The translations under genes were made by a program, and so were the position numbers. This document shows positions 1 to 7,339 of a stretch of 64,000 nt of DNA, piece by piece; the stretch's first letter is position 1, and the number at the start of each line of letters is the position of its first letter. Where the stretch lies: assembly GCF_016862395.1 (NCBI RefSeq), contig NZ_BOMW01000024.1, positions 62,001 to 126,000 on the forward strand, given 5' to 3'. Source of the stretch: Actinoplanes siamensis (lineage in GTDB: Bacteria > Actinomycetota > Actinomycetes > Mycobacteriales > Micromonosporaceae). The notes beneath the pieces are model-generated. The model was given only the letters and a program-made list of their open reading frames with translations, searched no databases and was not told the DNA's origin.

Positions 1-777
1 CAGCGCGTCCCGGGCCAGCGCGGCCCCGCTGAACACCGCCTCCAGGCAGCCGGTGTTCCCGCACGAGCAGGTCGGCCCGCCCGCGTCGACCTGGATGTGC
101 CCGATGTCGCCGGCGCACCCGTCGACCCCGCGGTAGACACCCCCGGACAAGTGGATGCCGCAGCCGATCCCGGTGCCGATCTTGACGAACAGGAAGTCGT
201 CGACCGATCGGGCCACCCCGCCGTGCCGCTCGCCGATCGCCATGATGTTGACGTCGTTGTCCACCACCACCGGGCAGCCGTGCTCGCGGGCCAGCAGCTC
301 GCGCACCGGGTAGCGGTCCCAGCCGGGCATTATCGGCGGCGACACCGGCACCCCGTCGCGGAAGCTCACCGGGCCCGGCACGCCGATCCCGACCGCGTCC
401 AAACGGTCGTAGACTCCCTCGGCGCGGGCCTTGGCGAGCAGCTCGCCCACCCGGTGCAGGATCGGTTTCGGTCCTTGGCGGATGTCCGTGGCCTCCCGAT
501 ACGCCGCCAGCGTCTCCAGCCGCCCGTTCACCACCTCGACGTCTATCGAGCCGGCGCCCAGATCGACGGCGGCGAACCGCAGCCGCGGGTGGATCTCGAC
601 CAGGGTGGAGCGGCGGCCGCCCCGCGAGGCGGCCATTCCGGCCTCGGTGACGAAACCGGCTCTGATCAGGCGCTCTATCTCGCCGGTCAGCCTCGGGCGG
701 GTCAGGCCCAGGCGATCGCCGAGTTCGGCCCGGGAGACCGCGCCGTCGTCCCGGAGGGCACGAAGTATCGATAACAC
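1..777 (-). CDS. ROK-family transcriptional regulator, 3' end cut by the window
   Basis: The visible 259 residues start at a GTG (775-777); an in-frame stop lies just upstream, so the start is fairly secure. The frame runs off the left edge. Residues about 5-45 form a winged helix-turn-helix (SRAELGDRLGLTRPRLTGEI). The rest is a ROK sugar-kinase-like domain with the glycine-rich stretch KIGTGIGCGIHLSGG and the family's zinc motif, a His in GDIGHIQVD followed by CSCGNTGCLE. ROK regulators usually repress sugar catabolism genes and release DNA on binding a sugar or its phosphate. The N-terminal extension before the HTH is very short. The effector cannot be told from the sequence. It reads away from the rest of the window; an inverted repeat at 863-894 could be its operator. 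Confidence 0.88.
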   Translation of the reverse strand, partial: MLSILRALRDDGAVSRAELGDRLGLTRPRLTGEIERLIRAGFVTEAGMAASRGGRRSTLVEIHPRLRFAAVDLGAGSIDVEVVNGRLETLAAYREATDIRQGPKPILHRVGELLAKARAEGVYDRLDAVGIGVPGPVSFRDGVPVSPPIMPGWDRYPVRELLAREHGCPVVVDNDVNIMAIGERHGGVARSVDDFLFVKIGTGIGCGIHLSGGVYRGVDGCAGDIGHIQVDAGGPTCSCGNTGCLEAVFSGAALARDAL

Positions 778-862
778 GACTGACGCCTAACTCTCGGTGC
801 TGTGTTCGCCGTCACGTTAGGGCGCTTCCGTCGATCGCGTCCATAGCTTCGCGCTTTGTGGA

Positions 863-894
863 CCGAACTTTTGTCGCTCCGTGCAAAAGTTCGG
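863..894. repeat. Perfect 11-bp inverted repeat (operator or hairpin)
   Basis: Arms CCGAACTTTTG (863-873) and CAAAAGTTCGG (884-894) are exact reverse complements around a 10-base loop. There is no run of T on either side, so a simple intrinsic terminator is not obvious. The site lies about 90 bases upstream of the ROK start and about 265 bases past the anti-sigma stop. An operator for the ROK regulator is the more attractive reading. Confidence 0.55.
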
Positions 895-1012
895 CCGGAG
901 GACGGCGCCCAGCGCTTGCGCCGGCGCTCGTGCGGCGCGCTCCGGGACGCGGTCGCGCCGCGGCTCGCGCTCTCGCCCGAGCATCGCCCGCCGCTGCCGC
1001 GAGTGGGCCGCA

Positions 1013-1063
1013 GCACCGCGCGGGCCGCCCGGCGCCATGTGCACCGCGCGGGCCGCCCGGCGC
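1013..1063. repeat. Two 23-base direct repeats
   Basis: The same 23 bases occur at 1013-1035 and 1041-1063 (period 28), containing the core CGCGGGCCGCCCGGCGC. Very GC-rich and without coding sense; function unknown, possibly a replication-slippage duplication. Confidence 0.6.
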
Positions 1064-1158
1064 GACGTGCGCCGTGCCGGGGGCCGTGCGACGCGCGCCG
1101 GGTGCCCGGTGGAACGCCGCGGAAAGGGTCGCGCGGGGTGGAGTGGCGCGGGGGAGGA

Positions 1159-2196
1159 TCAGTCGCAGTCGAGGCTCTTCCGGAAGTCGGGGGTGACCTT
1201 TCCGGCGGCTACCTTGTCGGCCATCCTCCAGAAGCCCTCCGCCCAGTCGCCCTCGTCCACCATCGACCGCAGGACCTTCCAGTCGTGGCTGCTGCGCATC
1301 GCCTTCGCCGCCTTCGCCCGGGCCGTGGTGTCGCCGACCCGGTCGGCGCGCTCCCACTCGGCGATCCAGGCGCAGCCGACCTGCGCGGTGACCTGCGCGC
1401 CGAACTGGTACGGATCGTTGGTGCCGAAGGTGAGCAGCCGCCCGGTGTCGAAGTTCGGCGGCATCGGCACGTCGGCCAGCACCTTGTTGGCCGCCTCGGC
1501 GGCCCGCGCCGGCGTGACGATCTCCGGCGGCATGGCGGCGATGAACGTCGTCGCGTCGACGCGCTGGATCTTCGTCAGCAGGGCGTCGAACCCGGCGCGT
1601 GTCCAGTTGTCGCTGGTGCGCAACTCGGCGAAGGAGCCGTCACGGGCGTGCAGCAGGAGAGCGAAATCGCTGTCGCCGTAGGTGAAGACGTCGCCCGCCC
1701 AGTCGCCGATCGCGGACGGCTGCGGCTTGCTCACCGCCAACCGGTCGGTGTAGTAGCTCTGGTAGTACTTCGCCGGGTACCAGGTGATGTTCAGCGAGCG
1801 CTTGCCGTTCTCGAAGAAGATGTCGCCGCTCTCGTCGGCGAAGCCGTAGACGCTGGTGATCTTCCAGCCCGGCTCGGTGATCAGCAGCCGCGGGTTCTCC
1901 TCGGCGGCCTTGAGCGCGAACTCCCACGCGTCGGCGGCCGGCGCGGCGATCGAGATGTTCGGCAGCGGGGCGGCGTACTCCGTGGTGGAGCGCTCCCGCG
2001 CCAGGACGGCCCCGGCGGCGACGACGCCGGTGACGGCCGCGGCGGTGGCCAACGGGACGAGGAGGCGGCGGCGTTTCCGCACGACGTCGGGAGTGGACAT
2101 GATCTCCTCCAGGAGCTCCTGGTCGGCCCCGTCGAGGTCGCGGACGCGGTACGGATCGGCGTCGCGGACCAGCCGATCCAGACGGTCGTCGGTCAT
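1159..2196 (-). CDS. Membrane-anchored partner of an ECF sigma factor (CU044_5270-like)
   Basis: The 345-residue product has a charged cytoplasmic N-terminus (about 1-47), one membrane segment (about 48-66, LLVPLATAAAVTGVVAAGAV) and a large outside domain. This layout is typical of actinobacterial CU044_5270-type proteins encoded after ECF sigma factors. Its ATG overlaps the sigma stop by four bases (ATGA), so the two are translationally coupled. By analogy it would hold the sigma factor inactive at the membrane and release it on an outside signal. No zinc-binding anti-sigma motif (HxxxCxxC) is visible, so the inhibitory role is inferred from position and topology only. Confidence 0.75.
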   Translation of the reverse strand: MTDDRLDRLVRDADPYRVRDLDGADQELLEEIMSTPDVVRKRRRLLVPLATAAAVTGVVAAGAVLARERSTTEYAAPLPNISIAAPAADAWEFALKAAEENPRLLITEPGWKITSVYGFADESGDIFFENGKRSLNITWYPAKYYQSYYTDRLAVSKPQPSAIGDWAGDVFTYGDSDFALLLHARDGSFAELRTSDNWTRAGFDALLTKIQRVDATTFIAAMPPEIVTPARAAEAANKVLADVPMPPNFDTGRLLTFGTNDPYQFGAQVTAQVGCAWIAEWERADRVGDTTARAKAAKAMRSSHDWKVLRSMVDEGDWAEGFWRMADKVAAGKVTPDFRKSLDCD

Positions 2197-2747
2197 CGCC
2201 CCTCCTCCGGGGTCGGAACGGTCAAGACGCTGGAGACATGTCCGGGTCTGCGGAGATCGTCACCGACGAGTTCGCGGAGCCGGGCGCGGGCCCGGGACAG
2301 CCGGGTCCGGACCGCCGCCGCGTTCACCCCGAGCACCTCGGCCACCTCGCGCGGCTCCAGACCCTCCCAGACGGTCAGGGTCAGCACCTCACGGTCCAGG
2401 TCACCGAGCCGGGCCAGGGCCTCGCGGACGGCCAGCCGTTCCAGCACCTCGCTGCCCGGGTCGGCGCCGCCCACGGCGGCCAGACGTCGGCGCAGGCGCT
2501 CGCCGAGCCGCTCCCGGCGCTCGCCGCCGCGGTGGTGGTTGGCCAGGACGCGCCGGGCCACGCCGTACAGCCAGAGCCTGGTCTCGCCGCCCGGCGGCAC
2601 CTCGTGCCGGCGGCGCCAAGCGATCAGGAACGTCTCGGCGACGACGTCGGCGGCGTCCGCGGGCTGCTCGACCCGCCGCAGCGCGTAGCCGAGCAGCGGC
2701 TGGAAATTGGCTGCGTACACCTGCCGGAACTGGTCGTCGGAGTCCAC
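2193..2747 (-). CDS. RNA polymerase sigma factor, ECF family
   Basis: The 184-residue protein has sigma region 2 near the N-terminus (DAADVVAETFLIAWRR, about residues 31-46) and region 4 near 115-160 (LDREVLTLTVWEGLEPREVA followed by a helix-turn-helix ending RTRLSRARARL). There is no region 1 or 3, as expected for the ECF group. The GTG start at 2747 follows a purine-rich GAGGTGAGGT. It is co-transcribed with the membrane partner downstream. ECF factors direct RNA polymerase to a small stress or envelope regulon; the target promoters are not evident here. Confidence 0.9.
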   Translation of the reverse strand: MDSDDQFRQVYAANFQPLLGYALRRVEQPADAADVVAETFLIAWRRRHEVPPGGETRLWLYGVARRVLANHHRGGERRERLGERLRRRLAAVGGADPGSEVLERLAVREALARLGDLDREVLTLTVWEGLEPREVAEVLGVNAAAVRTRLSRARARLRELVGDDLRRPGHVSSVLTVPTPEEGR

Positions 2748-2819
2748 ACCTCACCTCATGTCCGGGTGCGTCCCCATCGTGACAGCGGGCCGCGCGCGGA
2801 GGAAGCGGTCCGGGTCAGC

Positions 2820-3392
2820 TCAGCGCTCCCCGCCGTCCTCCCGCGCTCCCGGCCACGGTCCCGGCGTCCTCGCCGGCAGCGTCACGGTGTTCGTCCCGGT
2901 GCGGTAGATCCGCATTCCGCGGGCCTGGTAGTTGGCGAGCGCTGCCGGGCCGTCCAGGCTGCACGTGTGCACCCACACGCGGGTGATCCCGTCCGCCAGC
3001 GACCAGGCCCGGCGCAGCGCCACGGTGAGCAGGTGGCCGCCGATACGCCGGCCGGTGAACTGCGGGAGCAGCCCGAAGTAGCCGATCTCGACCTCGCCGG
3101 GGCGGGTGCCGTCCAGTTCGGCGTAGCCGGCCGGGGTGCCCCGCACGTAGGCCACCCAGGTCTGGATGCCCGGGCGGTCCAGGTGGTCCTGCCACTGCTG
3201 CCAGGTCCAGCCGAGGCGGTCGGTCCAGAACCAGTCACCGCCGACGGCGGTGTAGAGGAAGCGGCTCAGCTCCGGCGAGGGCAGGTGGGCGCGGTTGACT
3301 TCCAGGGGTACGGCGGGTGCAGCCCCGGGGACGAGCTGCGCGGGGTCGGTCTGCTCCAGGTACCAGGTGGTGATCTCCACCCGGACCATCAT
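2820..3392 (-). CDS. GNAT-family N-acetyltransferase
   Basis: The 190-residue protein has the GNAT fold pattern: the central strand VEIGYFGLLPQFTGRRIGGH, which includes the acetyl-CoA pyrophosphate loop, followed by LLTVALRRAW and the C-terminal strand with LANYQARGMRIYRTG. Such enzymes move an acetyl group from acetyl-CoA to an amine; the substrate cannot be guessed. Two adjacent ATGs (3392 and 3389) are possible starts. It lies 72 bases upstream of the sigma gene in the same direction and could share a transcript. Confidence 0.85.
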   Translation of the reverse strand: MMVRVEITTWYLEQTDPAQLVPGAAPAVPLEVNRAHLPSPELSRFLYTAVGGDWFWTDRLGWTWQQWQDHLDRPGIQTWVAYVRGTPAGYAELDGTRPGEVEIGYFGLLPQFTGRRIGGHLLTVALRRAWSLADGITRVWVHTCSLDGPAALANYQARGMRIYRTGTNTVTLPARTPGPWPGAREDGGER

Positions 3393-3699
3393 GACGCGTG
3401 CCCTGGGTCACACGGCCGGCCCGGTTGGCGCATCCCGCCGGAATGTCCGGTCCTTGCCGCGACGGCGCAGAAAAGCCCGGGGAGGTGGGAAGGCGACGGA
3501 GATGCCGCAGCCGCTGCGGTTGGCCGATCTGGTGCGCGAGGTCGCGCGGCGGCACGGCCCGCGCGAGTGGGTTGCCGGGCACGGCGGGCCGGGCGAGGAG
3601 GTCCGGCGGCATCCTGCCGGCCGGGCCCGGCGTGCGCGGCACCGGGACGTTCGGCGAATGGCCCGCGCGGCTGCCGTAACGGTGGTCCTGATCCGGCGC
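3393..3699. other. Gap between GNAT gene and rmlD, possible coding remnant
   Basis: No complete gene is convincing in these 307 bases. On the plus strand an ATG at 3501 opens a frame beginning MPQPLRLADLVREVARRHG that looks protein-like for about 35 codons and then degrades into arginine/proline-rich low-complexity sequence. It may be the remnant of a lost gene, but it could be chance in GC-rich DNA. This gap should also hold the GNAT promoter. Confidence 0.3.
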
Positions 3700-4524
3700 T
3701 CAGCGCAGCAGGGGCATCGCCGTGCTCAGCATGGTGCGCCAGTCCGGGAGCGGCGCGACGCCCGAGCCGGCCCAGCCGGCGTGGCTCAGGACGCTGTAGG
3801 GCGGGCGTCTGGCCGGGCGCGGGAAGCGGTCCGTGGTGGTGGGGCGGACCCGGGACGGATCCAGGCCGGCCTCCTCGAAGACCGCCCGGGCCAGGCCGTA
3901 CCAGGTGGTGGAGCCGGCCGCGGTGCCGTGGTAGACGCCCGGGGCGGCGGCCGGGGCCTGGGCCAGCGCGACGAGCTGTTCGGCAAGCGCCCGCGACCAG
4001 GTGGGCGGGCCCTGCTGGTCGTCGACCACGTCCACGGTGTCGCGCTCGGCGGCGAGGCGCAGCACGGTGCTGACGAAGTTGGGGCCGTGCGCGCCGTACA
4101 GCCAGGCGGTTCTCACCACGGTGCCACCCGACGCCAGCACCGCCTCCTCGCCCACCGCCTTGCTCCGGCCGTAGGCGTTGAGCGGCGCGCGCGGCGCGTC
4201 CTCCGGGATCGGCGCGGTCGCGGAACCGTCGAAGACGTAGTCCGTGGAGAGGTGGATCAGGCGCTTGCCGGCCGCGGCCGCGAGGGTGCGCACGCCGTGG
4301 CCGTTGATCGCGGTGGCGGCCTCCTCGTGGGTCTCCGCGCCGTCGACGTCCGTCCAGGCGGCCGCGTTGATCACGACGTCCACGCCGCCGACCGCGTCGC
4401 GGACCGCGTGCGGCGAGGTGATGTCCAGGTCGGCCCGGGTGGCGGCGACGACGTCGCGACCGTGCAGCACGCCTCGCAGGTCCTGGCCGAGCATCCCGCC
4501 GGCCCCGGTGATCAGCCAGCGCAT
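3700..4524 (-). CDS. rmlD: dTDP-4-dehydrorhamnose reductase
   Basis: Last step of dTDP-L-rhamnose synthesis: NAD(P)H-dependent reduction of dTDP-4-keto-L-rhamnose. The 274-residue SDR protein starts MRWLITGAGGMLGQD (nucleotide-binding glycine motif at residues 7-13), has the STDYVFDG signature and the catalytic Tyr/Lys pair in AYGRSKAVGEE (near 117 and 121). The ATG at 4524 overlaps the rmlB stop (ATGA) and starts exactly at the Rossmann strand, so I prefer it to an upstream in-frame start at 4557. It is the second gene of the rmlB-rmlD operon. Confidence 0.95.
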   Translation of the reverse strand: MRWLITGAGGMLGQDLRGVLHGRDVVAATRADLDITSPHAVRDAVGGVDVVINAAAWTDVDGAETHEEAATAINGHGVRTLAAAAGKRLIHLSTDYVFDGSATAPIPEDAPRAPLNAYGRSKAVGEEAVLASGGTVVRTAWLYGAHGPNFVSTVLRLAAERDTVDVVDDQQGPPTWSRALAEQLVALAQAPAAAPGVYHGTAAGSTTWYGLARAVFEEAGLDPSRVRPTTTDRFPRPARRPPYSVLSHAGWAGSGVAPLPDWRTMLSTAMPLLR

Positions 4525-5501
4525 CAGCGGCCCGCCCGCGCCTTGAGCGGCTCCCACCAGGCCCGGTTGTCGCGGTACCAGTCGACGGTGTCGGCGAGGC
4601 CGTGCTCCAGGGGGACCCGCGGCTCGTACCCCAACTCGTTTTTGATCTTGGTGATGTCCAGCGAGTAGCGGCGGTCGTGTCCCTTACGGTCCTCGACCGG
4701 GGTCACCATGTCCCAGCCCGCGCCGCAGGCGGCCAGCAGCATCCCGGTCAGCTCGCGGTTGGACAGCTCGGTGCCGCCGCCGATGTGGTAGACCTCGCCG
4801 GCCCGGCCCTTCTCCAGCGCGAGCTGGATGCCGCGGACATGGTCGGTGACGTGCAGCCAGTCGCGGACGTTCCCGCCGTCGCCGTAGAGCGGCACCGGCT
4901 TGCCGTCCAGCAGGTTCGTCACGAACAGCGGTACGACCTTCTCCGGGAACTGGTGCGTACCGTAGTTGTTGGAGCAGCGGGTGACCACCACGTCCATGCC
5001 GTGGGTGCGGTGGGCGGTGAGCGCGAGCAGGTCCGAGGAGGCCTTCGAGGCGGCGTACGGCGAGTTCGGCGCCAGCGGCCACGTCTCGGTCCACGATCCC
5101 TCGGCGATCGACCCGTACACCTCGTCCGTCGAGACGTGCAGGAAGCGGCCGACCCCGGCGGCCCGCGCGGCGTCCAGCAGCACCTGGGTGCCGAGCACGT
5201 TAGTCGTCACGAACGGGACCGCGCTGTCGATCGAGCGGTCGACGTGCGATTCCGCGGCGAAATGGACTATCGCGTCGTGGCCGGGCAGGAGATCGCGCAG
5301 CAGGTCGGCGTCGCCGATGTCGCCGCGTACGAAGGTGAGTCGGGAATCGGTCAGGGGCACATTGGCGGGGTTGCCGGAGTAGGACAGCACGTCCAGCACG
5401 GTCACCGTGGCGCCAGTGGCACCTGGGAATTCATCCGCGAGTACCGCCCGGACATAGGCCGAACCGATGAAACCGGCGCCCCCGGTCACGAGAATCTGCA
5501 C
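4524..5501 (-). CDS. rmlB: dTDP-glucose 4,6-dehydratase
   Basis: Converts dTDP-D-glucose to dTDP-4-keto-6-deoxy-D-glucose with bound NAD, the branch point for rhamnose and many amino-deoxysugars. The 325-residue protein begins at GTG 5501 (MQILVTGGAGFIGSAY), has the TDE active-site motif in HVSTDEVYGS (about 125) and Tyr/Lys in SPYAASKASSD (Tyr about 149). Upstream in-frame codons would add an unrelated N-terminus, so the GTG is chosen. It is divergent from rmlA with only 45 bases between starts, so the two operons share control sequence. Confidence 0.96.
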   Translation of the reverse strand: MQILVTGGAGFIGSAYVRAVLADEFPGATGATVTVLDVLSYSGNPANVPLTDSRLTFVRGDIGDADLLRDLLPGHDAIVHFAAESHVDRSIDSAVPFVTTNVLGTQVLLDAARAAGVGRFLHVSTDEVYGSIAEGSWTETWPLAPNSPYAASKASSDLLALTAHRTHGMDVVVTRCSNNYGTHQFPEKVVPLFVTNLLDGKPVPLYGDGGNVRDWLHVTDHVRGIQLALEKGRAGEVYHIGGGTELSNRELTGMLLAACGAGWDMVTPVEDRKGHDRRYSLDITKIKNELGYEPRVPLEHGLADTVDWYRDNRAWWEPLKARAGR

Positions 5502-5546
5502 AGCGGCCCAGTGTACTACCGGCTCCACTGTGCTTAGTCTTCCTCG
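5502..5546. promoter_or_regulatory. Compact divergent rmlB / rmlA control region
   Basis: Only 45 bases separate two GTG starts facing away from each other. Both promoters must overlap here or lie within the coding regions, and little room is left for 5' leaders. No clear -10/-35 pair or strong Shine-Dalgarno sequence is visible; leaderless or near-leaderless transcripts are plausible. Confidence 0.4.
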
Positions 5547-6431
5547 GTGCGCGGAATTCTGCTGGCCGGTGGCACCGGCTCCCGGTTGTGGCCGATCACC
5601 ATGGCCATGTCGAAACAGCTCATGCCAATTTTTGACAAACCGATGGTGTACTACCCCTTGACCACGCTGGTCTCCGCCGGAATTCGGGAGATCCTGGTCA
5701 TCACCACGCCCGAGGACCAACCGCATTTCGAGCGACTGCTCGGTGACGGCAGTCGTTTGGGATTGTCCCTTTCCTATGCGGAGCAGCCGAAACCGGACGG
5801 GATCGCCCAGGCATTCCGGATCGGCGCGGATTTCATCGGGAACGAGCCGGTCGCGTTGATTCTGGGCGACAACATCTTTCACGGCGTGGGGCTCGGCCGG
5901 CAACTCGCCCGGTTCGCCGAGCCGGCCGGCGGGCGGATCTTCGCCTACCCGGTGGCCGACCCGCAGCGCTACGGGGTCGTCGAGTTCGACGAGTCCGGCA
6001 AGGTGCTGTCGATCGAGGAGAAGCCGGAGAAGCCGAAGTCGGCGTACGTCGTCCCGGGCCTCTACTTCTACGATGCCGAGGTGGTTCGGATCGCTGCCGG
6101 CCTGGAGCCCAGCGCGCGGGGCGAGCTGGAGATCACCGCGGTCAACGAGGAGTACCTGCGGCGCGGCCGGCTCGACGTGACAGTGCTGGATCGCGGGACG
6201 GTGTGGCTGGACACCGGCACGTTCCAGTCGATGGTGCAGGCGTCGGAGTACGTGCGGGTGATCGAGGAGCGGCAGGGTCTCAAGATCGGCTGTGTCGAGG
6301 AGGCCGCCTGGCGGCTCGGGTGCATCTCCGACCAGCAGCTGCGCGACCTGGCCCGGCCGCTGCGCAAGAGCGGTTACGGCGACTACCTGGAGCAGTTGTT
6401 GGAGCGTGGGCCGTTCGGCGGTGCCCGGTGA
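5547..6431 (+). CDS. rmlA: Glucose-1-phosphate thymidylyltransferase
   Basis: First step of the dTDP-rhamnose pathway: dTTP + glucose-1-phosphate to dTDP-glucose. The 294-residue protein has the nucleotidyltransferase signature [11 protein letters not shown] near the N-terminus followed by [17 protein letters not shown], and [11 protein letters not shown] with the metal-binding Asp. Length fits the short RmlA class. The GTG start at 5547 puts the glycine loop at residue 8. Its stop overlaps the rmlC start (GTGA). Confidence 0.96.
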   Translation: MRGILLAGGTGSRLWPITMAMSKQLMPIFDKPMVYYPLTTLVSAGIREILVITTPEDQPHFERLLGDGSRLGLSLSYAEQPKPDGIAQAFRIGADFIGNEPVALILGDNIFHGVGLGRQLARFAEPAGGRIFAYPVADPQRYGVVEFDESGKVLSIEEKPEKPKSAYVVPGLYFYDAEVVRIAAGLEPSARGELEITAVNEEYLRRGRLDVTVLDRGTVWLDTGTFQSMVQASEYVRVIEERQGLKIGCVEEAAWRLGCISDQQLRDLARPLRKSGYGDYLEQLLERGPFGGAR

Positions 6432-7057
6432 GGGTCCGGCCGCTGGGCGTCGAGGGCGCCTGGGAGATCACGCCGGTGCAGCACGGCGACGACCGCGGCG
6501 CCTTCCTGGAGTGGTACCGCTTCGACCACCTGGCCGCCGCCGTCGGGCACCGGCTCGACCTGGCCCAGGCCAACCTCTCCACCTCGGCACGGGGGGTGGT
6601 GCGCGGGGTGCACTTCGCCGACGTGCCGCCCGGCCAGGCCAAGTACGTGACGTGCGTGTCCGGCGCGGTGCTGGACGTGGTGGTGGACGTGCGGGCCGGC
6701 TCGCCGACGTTCGGGCGGTGGGAGGCGGTGCGCCTGGACGACACCGGCCGGCGGGCCGTCTACCTGGCCGAGGGGCTGGGGCACGCGTTCTGTTCGCTGA
6801 CCGAGGGCGCCGTCGTGGCGTACCTCTGCTCGGCCACCTACCGGCCCGGGCACGAGCACGGCGTCCACCCGCTGGATCCGGAGCTCGGCATCGCCTGGCC
6901 GGCCGAAGCGCCGCTGCTGTCGTCCAAAGACGCCGCCGCGCCGTCGCTGTCGGAGGCCCTCGCGAGCGGGTTGTTGCCCCGGTACGACGCCTGTCGTGAC
7001 CATGTGGAAACGATGCGTCGCGTTGACGACAGTCAATCGCGCGCCGCACGCGATTGA
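6428..7057 (+). CDS. rmlC: dTDP-4-dehydrorhamnose 3,5-epimerase
   Basis: Cupin-fold epimerase that inverts C3 and C5 of dTDP-4-keto-6-deoxyglucose. The 209-residue product has the family motifs [14 protein letters not shown] (catalytic His about residue 61), [16 protein letters not shown] and [10 protein letters not shown], with [12 protein letters not shown] near the end. The GTG at 6428 overlaps the rmlA stop, showing coupling. The C-terminus is slightly longer than usual and its last codons form one arm of a hairpin (7032-7058). Confidence 0.95.
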   Translation: MRVRPLGVEGAWEITPVQHGDDRGAFLEWYRFDHLAAAVGHRLDLAQANLSTSARGVVRGVHFADVPPGQAKYVTCVSGAVLDVVVDVRAGSPTFGRWEAVRLDDTGRRAVYLAEGLGHAFCSLTEGAVVAYLCSATYRPGHEHGVHPLDPELGIAWPAEAPLLSSKDAAAPSLSEALASGLLPRYDACRDHVETMRRVDDSQSRAARD

Positions 7058-7058
7058 C
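7032..7058. repeat. Perfect 10-bp hairpin across the rmlC stop; arm sequence repeated downstream
   Basis: GTCAATCGCG (7032-7041) and CGCGATTGAC (7049-7058) are exact reverse complements with a 7-base loop. The hairpin covers the last rmlC codons including the TGA. The same decamer GTCAATCGCG appears again at 7140-7149 in the leader of the next operon. It lacks a T-run, so it may be an operator or attenuator rather than a terminator. Confidence 0.55.
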
Positions 7059-7339
7059 CTGCGCAGTTCTCCGTAGTATGCGACCGCCCAGGGCGATCCG
7101 GTCCGAACTGGACGGAGGCTTTCCCGCCTCATCCGAACCGTCAATCGCGTCGGACGGAAAGGTGTAGCGCCGACCGGGTGCCGTTCGGAAGTCTGTCTCA
7201 TGTGTCCGGTGCGTCGCCCGTGCGTGACCGGCCGCTCACCCTAAGCTAAGCCAGGGCCTTGACGCCTGGTGCATCCGGCTTGTCCGGATTGCCGCTGATT
7301 CTTGGTAATGGATTGACCGCAGCCAATGGGGGCAGAGGC
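7059..7339 (+). promoter_or_regulatory. Leader region of the sugar-transferase operon
   Basis: The 281 bases between rmlC and the GTG at 7340 hold a second GTCAATCGCG box (7140-7149) and a small dyad around GTCCGAACTGGAC (7101-7113). I cannot name a clear promoter: TTGACG at 7259 has no well-spaced -10. The long leader and repeated box suggest regulation independent of rmlAC. Confidence 0.4.

Larger units (their letters stand above)
778..1158. other. Intergenic region upstream of the ROK gene
   Basis: About 380 bases lie between the divergent end of the ROK gene and the stop of the anti-sigma-like gene. I see no credible coding frame. The region holds a perfect inverted repeat and a short tandem direct repeat, each listed separately, and should contain the ROK promoter. 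Confidence 0.6.

Noticed and set aside
856..2688. Long plus-strand open frame of about 610 codons opposite the sigma/anti-sigma genes
   Set aside because: Arg/Gly/Pro-rich composition with no domain; it mirrors the third-position GC of the real minus-strand genes.
3501..3700. Plus-strand frame starting MPQPLRLADLVREVARRHG as a gene
   Set aside because: It decays after about 35 codons and then runs antisense through rmlD; at most a remnant.
7259..7339. TTG at 7259 as start of the priming enzyme, or as a -35 TTGACG
   Set aside because: The 27 extra residues are unlike the family and have no ribosome site, while GTG 7340 has one. No -10 is found at proper spacing from TTGACG.
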